NCBI GenBank assembly: GCA_963592435.1
Contig: CAVAWT010000013.1
Coordinates: 1-42,095, forward strand
Direction of reading: 5' to 3'
Source: Phoenicibacter sp963592435
GTDB lineage: Bacteria; Actinomycetota; Coriobacteriia; Coriobacteriales; Eggerthellaceae
Length of the DNA: 42,095 nucleotides
The notes below the pieces were generated by a model, which worked only from the letters and a program-made list of their open reading frames with translations, was not told where the DNA came from and made no database searches. A program made the position numbers and the translations under genes. Shown here one piece after another: positions 9,118-17,011 of the stretch (its first letter is position 1; every line of letters begins with the position of its first letter).

Positions 9118-9303
9118 TATGGGCTGGAGAATTTTACTAAGAGCGTTGTGCCCATTGCGCAGACTAACTTGGACACCGTTGTCGGTGAGTATAAACCTTC
9201 GCCCAAGAAGAGCGATGCCTACCAGTCCGAAGCTGCGCTGGGGGCAGAGTTCTACATTGAATCGACCGCTTCCAAGCATTCTTTGAACGCTTTTATGGGG
9301 TAG
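9118..9303 (+). pseudogene. Possible hsdR 5'-end remnant
   Basis: An open frame without a usable start reads GLENFTKSVVPIAQTNLD, later KSDAYQSEAALGAEF, and stops at a TAG after about 60 codons. The YQSEAALxxEF segment resembles the N-terminal region of many HsdR proteins, where a conserved YQ-SEA-L-x-EFI helix occurs. The match is short and made from memory, and the last 15 residues do not look like HsdR. The remaining sequence to 9400 shows no recognisable gene. Confidence 0.35.
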
Positions 9304-9442
9304 GGTAAAGTTTTCAACATGAGCACAATTGGAACTCATTGGTTCGCGGTTAACGATGTGTAAACTCTGAAACAGAAATGCATTCATTGACTTATGCACT
9401 ATAATTTAATTTTTATTCAAAATTCGTCAGGAGAAAAGTCAT

Positions 9443-10696
9443 ATGTCTTTAGAACACATCAAAGAGCAGGACAAAGAAATTTTTGAAGCGATCGATTCTG
9501 AGTTGGGTCGCCAGCGTGAGTCAATCGAATTGATCGCGTCAGAAAACTTCACGAGCCAAGCGGTGATGGAGGCTGTCGGGAGTGTTTGCACGAACAAATA
9601 TGCGGAAGGTTACCCGAACAAGAGGTATTATGGCGGTTGCGTCAATGTTGACAAGATCGAGGAAATTGCAAGGCAGCGTGCTTGCGAGTTGTTTGAGGCG
9701 AACTTCGCAAATGTGCAACCTCATTCTGGCGCGAATGCCAATTTGGCTGCCTATTTCGCGTTAATCAAGCCAGGCGATAAAATTTTGGGAATGAGCCTCG
9801 ACCATGGCGGTCACTTGACTCACGGAAGTCCTGTCAACTTTTCTGGAAAACTCTATGAGGTTTTCTCCTATGGTGTCGACCCAGAAACTGAAAGGATCGA
9901 CTATGACGCAATGCTAGCGCAAGCCAAAGAGGTTCGCCCTGCGCTAATTGTTGCGGGAGCTTCTGCCTATCCACGAGCAATCGACTTTGCTAAAATTTCG
10001 GAAATTGCAAAAGAAGTCGGAGCAAAATTGATGGTTGACATGGCACACATCGCTGGACTCGTTGCGACGAAGAGCCACATGAGTCCTGTGCCCTATGCCG
10101 ACATCGTCACATCTACGACTCATAAAACACTTCGCGGGCCTCGTGGTGGATTTTGCCTTTGCAACGATGAGGAGATCTATAAAAAACTTAACAGTGCTGT
10201 TTTTCCTGGATGCCAAGGCGGTCCTCTGATGCACGTCATCGCAGGAAAAGCTGTTGCTTTCAAAGAAGCACTCTCCGACGATTTTAAAGTCTACATTGAC
10301 CACGTCATTGAAAATTCAACTGAAATGGCAAAGGGAATTGAAGAAGGCGGGCTTCGTCTTGTTAGTGGTGGAACTGACAACCATTTGTCGCTTGTCGATT
10401 TGACGCCTGCTGATGCTACTGGAAAAGACGCAGAAAGTGCACTCTGTGCTGCAGGTCTCACCGTTAACAAAAACACAATTCCGAACGAAACACGTTCTCC
10501 ATTTGTGACAAGCGGAATTCGAGTTGGTTCTGCTGCTGGCACAACAAGGGGTTTGGGTGCTGAGGACTTCCACAAAATTGGCAACCTCATTTCAAAAGTT
10601 GCATTTAATTTGGGAGATGAAAAAGTTGAGAGAGAAGTGAAAGAGGAAGTCTCGTCGATTTTGAAAAGTCACCCTCTCTATGGCGACATGCAATAA
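9443..10696 (+). CDS. glyA: Serine hydroxymethyltransferase
   Basis: PLP-dependent cytoplasmic enzyme that interconverts serine plus tetrahydrofolate with glycine plus methylenetetrahydrofolate. The 417-residue length is normal. Seen motifs are IELIASENF near the N-terminus, KRYYGG, the VDMAHIAGL segment and the lysine-bearing STTHKTLRGPRGG, where the lysine forms the PLP Schiff base. An AGGAG ribosome binding site lies 9 bases before the ATG. A TATAAT (9400-9405) occurs upstream but without a properly spaced -35 box. The gene is followed by alr and folC on the same strand. folC acts on folates and so is functionally related. In this organism it could also feed glycine to a glycine reductase. 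Confidence 0.98.
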   Translation: MSLEHIKEQDKEIFEAIDSELGRQRESIELIASENFTSQAVMEAVGSVCTNKYAEGYPNKRYYGGCVNVDKIEEIARQRACELFEANFANVQPHSGANANLAAYFALIKPGDKILGMSLDHGGHLTHGSPVNFSGKLYEVFSYGVDPETERIDYDAMLAQAKEVRPALIVAGASAYPRAIDFAKISEIAKEVGAKLMVDMAHIAGLVATKSHMSPVPYADIVTSTTHKTLRGPRGGFCLCNDEEIYKKLNSAVFPGCQGGPLMHVIAGKAVAFKEALSDDFKVYIDHVIENSTEMAKGIEEGGLRLVSGGTDNHLSLVDLTPADATGKDAESALCAAGLTVNKNTIPNETRSPFVTSGIRVGSAAGTTRGLGAEDFHKIGNLISKVAFNLGDEKVEREVKEEVSSILKSHPLYGDMQ

Positions 10697-10709
10697 TCAA
10701 ACATTTATT

Positions 10710-10721
10710 TAAACGTGTTTA
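10710..10721. repeat. 12-bp inverted repeat TAAACGTGTTTA (copy 1)
   Basis: Perfect TAAAC and GTTTA arms around a GT centre. An identical copy lies at 16206-16217, before nagB, and both sit in a similar TTTATT context. The GTG proposed as the alr start lies inside this copy. A regulator site is possible. Confidence 0.4.
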
Positions 10722-11905
10722 GCGAATGCAGAAATAGTATTGCGTCCCCGATAGAAATTGGGGACGAGCTTCGTGGTTCTTGGGTTGAAGTTGATCTGTT
10801 GCGACTTCGCAATAATTTCTATGCGATAAGGAATTCTCTCAGACCAGGCACAAAAATTTGTGCTGTTGTTAAATCTGATGCCTATGGTCACGGGGCGATC
10901 ACTTGCGCAAGAACTTTTGAAAACGCTGGAGCTGACTATTTCGGAGTTGCAACAGTTAAAGAGGGAATTGAACTTCGTGAGGCAGAAATTAAGAAGCCAA
11001 TTTTGATGCTGTCACAACCTCCAGCTGCTGCAATTCCAACTCTTCTTGATTATGAAATTTTCCCTAGTGTTTTTGATTCTGAATTTGTTGTTCAATATGG
11101 TGAGGTCGCGGCAACTCGCGATGTGAAAGCGCCGTTTCACCTAGCCATCAACACAGGAATGAACAGAATCGGAGTTTCATGGAACGAGGCGGCAGAGTTC
11201 GCGAAGATGATTTCTTTCCACTCTGCACTTGAGCTCGCGGGCACGTTCACTCACTTCGCAACGGCAGATGAAATCGACACGCTTGACTTTGAAAAACAAG
11301 CAATCCGCTTTGAAACTGCGATTAACGAAATGAAGGCGATCGGCGTAAATCCTGGGATTGTCCACTGTTCAAATTCAGCTGCTACGTTGAAATATCCTGG
11401 AGTTCACCTCGACATGGTGCGCCCTGGCATCATTTTGTATGGCTTGAAGCCTTCGCCTGTCACAATCCCTCAAATCGATTTGAAGCCAGCGATGAGTGTG
11501 AGAGCCGTTGTTACTGATGTCAGAAGTGTTCCAATTGGCGAAGGTGTCAGTTATGGTCTTCGCTATCGATCGCGAGGCTATGCAAAAGTCTGCACCATTT
11601 CTGTTGGTTATGCTGACGGGCTCCATCGTGCATGTTCAGGAAAAATCAACTTCTTGTTTCATGGAGAAAAGGTTCGCCAGATCGGCTCGATTTGCATGGA
11701 TCAGTGCATGTTTGAAGTTCCTCAAAGAAATCTGACGTCTTCTGCTTTTTCCTTTGAACCAAAGCCTGGTGAAGTTGTGACGCTCATTGGAGAAGAAGGA
11801 GACGGAGCTGTCACGCTCGACGACATGGCTCTTGCTTGCGAAACAATCAATTATGAGCTTGCTTGCGATTTTGGAGCGATGCGCTTAAATCGCGTCTATG
11901 TTTAA
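10715..11905 (+). CDS. alr: Alanine racemase
   Basis: PLP enzyme that converts L-alanine to D-alanine for peptidoglycan. It has the N-terminal barrel motif AVVKSDAYGHGA with the PLP lysine at about residue 53, the substrate-pocket segment HLAINTGMNRIGV, and the C-terminal catalytic tyrosine region GVSYGLRYRS. The length of 396 is slightly above the usual 370 because of about 20 N-terminal residues before GSWVEVDL. The start is uncertain: the GTG at 10715 has no ribosome binding site and lies inside a 12-bp inverted repeat, and no better ATG is present upstream of the conserved core. The gene follows glyA by 18 bp and overlaps folC by 8 bp. Confidence 0.96.
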   Translation: MFSECRNSIASPIEIGDELRGSWVEVDLLRLRNNFYAIRNSLRPGTKICAVVKSDAYGHGAITCARTFENAGADYFGVATVKEGIELREAEIKKPILMLSQPPAAAIPTLLDYEIFPSVFDSEFVVQYGEVAATRDVKAPFHLAINTGMNRIGVSWNEAAEFAKMISFHSALELAGTFTHFATADEIDTLDFEKQAIRFETAINEMKAIGVNPGIVHCSNSAATLKYPGVHLDMVRPGIILYGLKPSPVTIPQIDLKPAMSVRAVVTDVRSVPIGEGVSYGLRYRSRGYAKVCTISVGYADGLHRACSGKINFLFHGEKVRQIGSICMDQCMFEVPQRNLTSSAFSFEPKPGEVVTLIGEEGDGAVTLDDMALACETINYELACDFGAMRLNRVYV

Positions 11906-13283
11906 CGCAGTTGATTACATCAACACTCCACGCTGGCAGAAAGTCTCGCTCGGCCTTAAGCGAACAGAGCTGTTGTTGGGACATCTTGGTAACCCACATA
12001 AAAATTTGAAATTCATTCATGTTGCAGGAACAAACGGAAAAGGTTCAACTTGTGCATTCTTGGAGAGCATCTTTCGCACTTCAGGAAAAAGAACCGGCCT
12101 GTTCACCTCGCCCTATTTAATGACATTTGAAGACAGGATTCGAGTTAGCAACGCTAACATTAGTAAGCAGCAACTAACTGAAGTCACGCTCCAAGTTAAG
12201 CAAGCAGCAGAAAAAGTTGAGAGTGAGATGGGGGAGCATCCGACAGAGTTTGAGTTAATGACAGCTGTCGCTTTTCTCCATTTTGCAATTGAGAAGTGTG
12301 ATATTGTCATATGCGAGGTCGGGCTGGGGGGTCGCCTTGACTCAACAAACGTCATCACGCCAGAGATTTCTGTCATAACCCACATCGGTCTTGATCATCA
12401 AGCTATCCTTGGTGACACGATTGAGAGAATTGCTATTGAGAAAGCAGGGATCATCAAGCCTAAAGTGCCTGTCGTGCTTGCCCCACAAAAAGATTGCGTC
12501 TATCCAATTATTGAAGAAGTGGCAGGAAGACACAATGCTCCAATTTTTAAAGTTCAGAAAAATTCAAGAAACGGGGGCTATGGAACAGGGATTGATGATG
12601 TTTCACAAAATGGGTCTTCCGCTAAACCCTATTCCCTAATCGTTAGTCCCTTCTGTTTACGAATGAAAGGGAGTTATCAACTTGAAAATGCTACTGTTGC
12701 TGCTGAAGTCGCAAGGTTGTTGAAAGTTGATGGGGCTGACATCGAAGCAGGGCTCAGAAATGCCACTTGGCCAGGGCGATTTGAAATTTTTGAAGGCAAC
12801 GGTCTGCCTTGCAAGGTGATTGTTGACGGCGCCCATAATGTTGATGGGGCGAGGGTGCTTGGGGAGGCGTTAAACAACATAGAAGTGGATCCTTCAACCT
12901 TGCTTTGCTCGTCTCAGGATGACGTGGAGGAAAGTCGCACGTCTCGTGATGGTGCGGAAGTTGAGGCAGGACGTGAGCGTATTGCAGTTTTTGGGGCGTT
13001 AAAAGACAAGGATGTTTCAGGCATTGTGGATGAGTTGGGGAGCTTTTTTGATGAATGGATTGTTTATAAGGTTGACAGCCCGAGGGCAATGGAGTCAGAA
13101 GAGTTAGCCTCGCTAACTGCAAAGTATGCAACAACAAAGATTGGGAAGTCACCAGTTAACGCACTAGACTTTGCCTTGAAAGAATCAAAAGAAAAAGGCC
13201 ACCAAAACTTGATCGTTTGTTTTGGCAGCCTCTATTCGCTTGGTGACATTCGACGTCACCTTTTAAGGTTGCAGAACTCTTAA
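11898..13283 (+). CDS. folC: Folylpolyglutamate synthase / dihydrofolate synthase
   Basis: Mur-ligase-family ATP-dependent enzyme that adds glutamates to folates and may also make dihydrofolate. The P-loop HVAGTNGKGSTCAFLE is at about residues 41-56. The family segments FTSPYL, CEVGLGGRLDSTN, ITHIGLDH and DGAHNVDGA follow in the usual order. At 461 residues it is longer than most. Part of the excess is a hydrophilic stretch of about 35 residues (roughly 328-358, between LNNIEVD and IAVFGALKDKD) that the family normally lacks. The ATG lies inside the alr end (8-base overlap). The stop codon TAA shares the TTAA at 13280-13283 with the stop of the convergent hpf. Confidence 0.96.
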   Translation: MFNAVDYINTPRWQKVSLGLKRTELLLGHLGNPHKNLKFIHVAGTNGKGSTCAFLESIFRTSGKRTGLFTSPYLMTFEDRIRVSNANISKQQLTEVTLQVKQAAEKVESEMGEHPTEFELMTAVAFLHFAIEKCDIVICEVGLGGRLDSTNVITPEISVITHIGLDHQAILGDTIERIAIEKAGIIKPKVPVVLAPQKDCVYPIIEEVAGRHNAPIFKVQKNSRNGGYGTGIDDVSQNGSSAKPYSLIVSPFCLRMKGSYQLENATVAAEVARLLKVDGADIEAGLRNATWPGRFEIFEGNGLPCKVIVDGAHNVDGARVLGEALNNIEVDPSTLLCSSQDDVEESRTSRDGAEVEAGRERIAVFGALKDKDVSGIVDELGSFFDEWIVYKVDSPRAMESEELASLTAKYATTKIGKSPVNALDFALKESKEKGHQNLIVCFGSLYSLGDIRRHLLRLQNS

Positions 13284-13852
13284 GCGTTTTTAGGTGTCAG
13301 TTTCCCATAGCATCCGTCGTGCCTGCGATAGAGCAAGTGCACTTCGTTGCTGTCGCGGTCAGTGTAGATGTAGAAATCGTGTCCGAGCAAATCCATACGC
13401 GAGAGCGCTTCTTCTTCAGTGCAAACTGTGTATGTGATCTCCTTGCGCTTCACGATGTCATCTTGCGTCAACTCCTCCATTAAAGCTTCGATGTCGAGCT
13501 CTCCTGAAGTCGCAACAAATGCAGCAGCTTCGCCTGTGTCGCGCTTTCTTTTGTCGATCATGCGTGTTTTATATTTGCGAAGCTGACGAACAATTTTTGC
13601 AGCAGCAATGTCGATTGCAGCATACATGTCGATGTCGCGAATTTCGACACGAGCAATTTGACCTTTCAAAGTCACGGTGACTTCACAAGTTGCAGGTGTT
13701 GGGTTTGCTGGGTTTTTCTCACAATAAAGCAAGCAATCGCAACTGATGATCTCGAGACCAAGTTGCTCAATTGAGTCTTTGATTTTTTCCTCAGCGTATG
13801 CTTGCAACGCTTCTGTGACTGGCATTTTGCGCCCTGAAACTGAAAAATTCAT
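13280..13852 (-). CDS. hpf: Ribosome hibernation promoting factor, long form
   Basis: Binds the 30S decoding region and dimerises ribosomes into inactive 100S particles in stationary phase. Starting at the ATG at 13852 the protein is 190 residues. An N-terminal S30AE domain (MNFSVSGRKMPVTEALQAYA onward, about 1-100) is followed by a linker and a C-terminal dimerisation domain (RKEITYTVCTEEEALSRMD...LLYRRHDG, about 130-185). An upstream GTG at 13867 is possible, but the ATG start gives the family's usual N-terminus and has a GTGGGG ribosome binding site. Convergent with folC, sharing stop-codon bases. Transcribed from the palindromic region at 13901-13922 away from the membrane-protein gene. 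Confidence 0.94.
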   Translation of the reverse strand: MNFSVSGRKMPVTEALQAYAEEKIKDSIEQLGLEIISCDCLLYCEKNPANPTPATCEVTVTLKGQIARVEIRDIDMYAAIDIAAAKIVRQLRKYKTRMIDKRKRDTGEAAAFVATSGELDIEALMEELTQDDIVKRKEITYTVCTEEEALSRMDLLGHDFYIYTDRDSNEVHLLYRRHDGCYGKLTPKNA

Positions 13853-13900
13853 GGCAATGCACCCCACTTTCTAATTTCCTAAATTTTAATAAAACAGTTT

Positions 13901-13922
13901 AATTATATCGCATGATATAATT
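13901..13922. promoter_or_regulatory. Palindromic divergent promoter between hpf and the membrane-protein gene
   Basis: Nine-base arms AATTATATC (13901-13909) and GATATAATT (13914-13922) flank a GCAT centre. Each arm contains a -10 box: TATAAT on the plus strand at 13916-13921 and TATAAT on the minus strand at 13907-13902. The plus-strand box ends only seven bases before the ATG at 13929, so the transcript would begin at or next to the start codon. -35 elements are weak on both sides. Confidence 0.6.
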
Positions 13923-13928
13923 TTTTAC

Positions 13929-16199
13929 ATGCACACAATCGGTGAAAACACGCGTTTTTTGATTAGTAAATTGGTCGATGGAAGACGACCTCAATTAAAA
14001 AAAATGTGTCGTAATCTCATCATTCTTTTGATTGTTGCATTGATGTTGGAGATTTTCGTTTTCAACATTAATTTTTTTATGACACTAAAAAATGAACCGA
14101 TTGACATTTCCTCTTCAATTTCTGCTCCAAAAACGAATCGGGTAAACGAGAACGGTCTGCAATCTTTCGTTTTGACGAGCGACAATCACACCCTTGAGTT
14201 CACCAACCTTGACTTGGAAGTCAATTCGCTCTTTCTTGATTTTGATGCTGACCAAACTGCGCAAGCACTCCGCATAAAAATTCAGTTTACTGACGACGCG
14301 CACATGTCCTATTTCGATTCCACGGAATATACTCAAGGCGTGCCGTTAAGTTCGATGTCGACTGCTTTCGACGAAACGCAATACATAAAAATAAATTCAT
14401 CGGGCAATCTGCACAGTTTGAAGCTTGAAATTGTTAGCGATGGGACTCACGATCTGACCTATCCAATTTATGTTCAACAGGTTCAATTAAATCCGAACAG
14501 ACCTTTTGATTTTAACGAAACGCGCTTTGGATTTGTTCTGTTGCTCATGCTGACGATCTATTGTTTTCGTCCGAAATCAGCGATCTATCGCATTAAAATT
14601 CGAGAAAATGACCTCGCCTCAAAAATTGGAATTGTCGGAGTCACAGCCATTGAGATTTGTCTGGCGACCACTTTTTTGTTTTATGGCGCAAATCTCGTCG
14701 GTGTCGCCACTCCCGATTATAATTATGGTGACTGGGATGGTCACTCGGTTGTCAACTCCTTCGACGTTGGAGGTGAGAATTCCCAGCAATATGCCCTCCT
14801 TGCCAAGGCGTTTGCTCACGGTAGTTTGAGTCTTGAGCAAGACCCACCCGACTGGCTTAAAAACATGGATAACCCCTACGACAAAGCGTCCCGAGATGAG
14901 GCTGCGAAGGAAAGTGGGCAGGACTACCTCTTCGATGTTGCCTATTTCCAAGGGTCTTATTATGTCTATTTTGGCGTTGTTCCTGTCATCCTGTTTTATC
15001 TGCCTTTTTACCTTTTGACAGGCGCAAACTTTCCAACTGCAATCGGCGTTTTGATTGCGACGATCCTTTTTTTCATAGGGATAACTGCGCTTTTGCACCG
15101 TTTTGCAAAATACCACTTTCAGCGTGTTAACCTCGGCATTTTTCTTCTGCTCCAAGTTGCTGTCGTTGGATGTTCTGGAGCGCTTTATCTTTTGAAGTTC
15201 CCGACATTCTATTCACTACCGATCGCTCTAGGGATCGCATTCACTGCATGGGGGCTCTATTTTTGGATGCGTTTTCGAAACGCCGAGAAGAGGAAACTAG
15301 GATTTTTTCTTGGCTCTCTTTGCATGGCACTCGTCATTGGGTGCAGACCACAACTTGCAATCCTGTCCGTTTTAGCGTTTCCTTTGTTTTTGCGCCCCTA
15401 TGTTTTTGAAGGAAGGATCAAAACAAGAGAAGGCTTTAAGGAATTTTTATGCTTGATTTTGCCATATGTGTTCGTTCTTTTGTGCCTTTTTGCCTACAAT
15501 TATGCTCGTTTCGGCTCAATTTTTGATTTCGGAGCGAATTACAACTTAACTGTCAATGACATGACGCGACGTGGCTTCAACTTCGGAAGAATTCCTCCTG
15601 CAATTTTCATGTATTTCTTGCAAACTCCTGCAACGAGTGGCGTTTTCCCTTTCCTGCAGGAAACAGTTTTTGAATCAACCTATTTCGGTCAAACGATTCG
15701 CGAATCAACATTCGGTGGAATTTTTGCATGTCTGCCAGTTTTGTGGTTGATAATTTTGGCTTTTCCAGTCCTGAAAATTCGTAATGCGCAACGTCAAACA
15801 AAAACGGTCACGGGTGTTGTTTGGTCGCTTTTGATTTGTGGCTTCCTCGTCGCAATTCTCGATGCTGAAGGAGCGGGAATTTTGCAGAGATACTATGCCG
15901 ACTTTTCGTTTATGTTCATAGCATCAGCTGTCCTGATCGCTTTCATCTTAAACGAAAATGCACTTGTGAAATCATCTTTGGACGAGGCAGAACTTGAGCA
16001 CGCCATCGACGGACGCTCGCTCGGAATCGTCCCTCTTCACTTGAGCGGAAATTTGCTCTATAAGGTTATAATAATGACGGTCACAGTGAGCGTGCTCTAC
16101 AGCATCCTTCTCTGTTTTGTCCCAGAGACTGGGTGGTATTCTGACGTTTATGCGTGGTGTTATGAGTCGTTTAAGCATGCAGTGTTGTTCTGGACCTAA
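13929..16199 (+). CDS. Large polytopic membrane protein, possible GT-C type glycosyltransferase
   Basis: A 756-residue integral membrane protein. A first transmembrane segment (NLIILLIVALMLEIFVF, about 29-45) is followed by an extracytoplasmic beta-rich domain (about 60-195), then about ten more hydrophobic segments from residue 200 to the end. A conserved-looking loop with NYGDWDGHSVVNSFD and the segment YVYFGVVPVILFYLPFYLL resemble uncharacterised actinobacterial and clostridial membrane proteins of GT-C architecture (lipid-linked sugar dependent). Aspartates in the first large loops could be catalytic, but no firm family motif is recognised. No ribosome binding site precedes the ATG and the -10 box is immediately upstream, so a leaderless transcript is likely. 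An in-frame ATG about 25 codons in is the alternative start. Confidence 0.7.
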   Translation: MHTIGENTRFLISKLVDGRRPQLKKMCRNLIILLIVALMLEIFVFNINFFMTLKNEPIDISSSISAPKTNRVNENGLQSFVLTSDNHTLEFTNLDLEVNSLFLDFDADQTAQALRIKIQFTDDAHMSYFDSTEYTQGVPLSSMSTAFDETQYIKINSSGNLHSLKLEIVSDGTHDLTYPIYVQQVQLNPNRPFDFNETRFGFVLLLMLTIYCFRPKSAIYRIKIRENDLASKIGIVGVTAIEICLATTFLFYGANLVGVATPDYNYGDWDGHSVVNSFDVGGENSQQYALLAKAFAHGSLSLEQDPPDWLKNMDNPYDKASRDEAAKESGQDYLFDVAYFQGSYYVYFGVVPVILFYLPFYLLTGANFPTAIGVLIATILFFIGITALLHRFAKYHFQRVNLGIFLLLQVAVVGCSGALYLLKFPTFYSLPIALGIAFTAWGLYFWMRFRNAEKRKLGFFLGSLCMALVIGCRPQLAILSVLAFPLFLRPYVFEGRIKTREGFKEFLCLILPYVFVLLCLFAYNYARFGSIFDFGANYNLTVNDMTRRGFNFGRIPPAIFMYFLQTPATSGVFPFLQETVFESTYFGQTIRESTFGGIFACLPVLWLIILAFPVLKIRNAQRQTKTVTGVVWSLLICGFLVAILDAEGAGILQRYYADFSFMFIASAVLIAFILNENALVKSSLDEAELEHAIDGRSLGIVPLHLSGNLLYKVIIMTVTVSVLYSILLCFVPETGWYSDVYAWCYESFKHAVLFWT

Positions 16200-16205
16200 G
16201 TTTAT

Positions 16206-16217
16206 TAAACGTGTTTA
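16206..16217. repeat. 12-bp inverted repeat TAAACGTGTTTA (copy 2)
   Basis: Identical to the copy at 10710-10721, located between the membrane-protein stop and the nagB ribosome binding site. As a site upstream of nagB it could bind a regulator; two copies are too few to define one. Confidence 0.4.
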
Positions 16218-16237
16218 AAAAAAGATAGAGGGGTTTT

Positions 16238-16963
16238 ATGAATTTTTTGATAAAGGACACCTATGAAGAGGCTTCGCTTGCCGCAGCTGACATAATAGCT
16301 TCTCAAATTGAAGAAAAACCTGATTGTGTTTTGGGGCTTGCAACTGGATCAACTCCGATTGGTGCCTATGCTGAGCTTGTTAAAAAGGTTGAACGAGGAG
16401 AGATCAGTTTTTCTGAAATTACGACTTTCAACTTGGATGAATATGCAGGCCTTGATGGTGAGCATGACCAGTCCTATCGCTATTTCATGAACAAACACCT
16501 CTTTGACCTCGTCGACATTGATAAATCAAAAACACATGTTCCGTCAGGCACAAGTGATGATCCTCAACAGATGTGTGATGATTATGAAGCTTCTATTGAG
16601 GCATCTGGTGGCATCGACTTGCAGCTTTTAGGTCTTGGACACAACGGACACATCGGCTTTAATGAGCCATCCGATGAATTCCCTGTCAAAACGCATCATG
16701 TTGCTTTGACTGAGTCAACAATTCAAGCAAATTCTCGCCTTTTCGATTCGATTGATGAAGTTCCAAAAAGTGCCTACACAATGGGAATCGGCACAATTAT
16801 GAAAGCAAAAAAAGTTCTGCTCGTTGCAACAGGAAAAGGAAAAGCAGAAATTGTTGCGAAAGCTTTCAAAGGCGATGTCACACCACAAGTTCCTGCTTCA
16901 ATTCTGCAAAGTCACGCAGATGTCACGATTGTTCTAGACAAAGAGGCAGCGGAACTTTTATAA
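16238..16963 (+). CDS. nagB: Glucosamine-6-phosphate deaminase
   Basis: Converts glucosamine-6-phosphate to fructose-6-phosphate and ammonia, the last step of amino-sugar catabolism. The 241-residue protein shows the family landmarks LGLATGSTPIGAY (phosphate-binding loop), TTFNLDEYAGL with the catalytic aspartate, LLGLGHNGHIGFNEP with the catalytic histidine, and TMGIGTI. A GAGGGG ribosome binding site lies seven bases before the ATG. It is 48 bp upstream of nagA, with which it forms a pathway operon: NagA deacetylates the sugar, NagB deaminates it. No nagE/nagP-type transporter is adjacent. Confidence 0.98.
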   Translation: MNFLIKDTYEEASLAAADIIASQIEEKPDCVLGLATGSTPIGAYAELVKKVERGEISFSEITTFNLDEYAGLDGEHDQSYRYFMNKHLFDLVDIDKSKTHVPSGTSDDPQQMCDDYEASIEASGGIDLQLLGLGHNGHIGFNEPSDEFPVKTHHVALTESTIQANSRLFDSIDEVPKSAYTMGIGTIMKAKKVLLVATGKGKAEIVAKAFKGDVTPQVPASILQSHADVTIVLDKEAAELL

Positions 16964-17011
16964 AAAGAATCAGATTGATGTGCGACTTCCATATGAGGAG
17001 GGTTTTAGAAG

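Noticed and set aside
9073..9399. A 108-codon minus-strand frame opposite the restriction-gene remnants
   Set aside because: No ribosome binding site or recognisable domain; the plus strand better explains the sequence as decayed hsdS/hsdR pieces.
9387..9405. TTGACT and TATAAT upstream of glyA as a sigma-70 promoter
   Set aside because: The two boxes are only 7 bp apart, far below a workable spacing; only the -10 box could be used.
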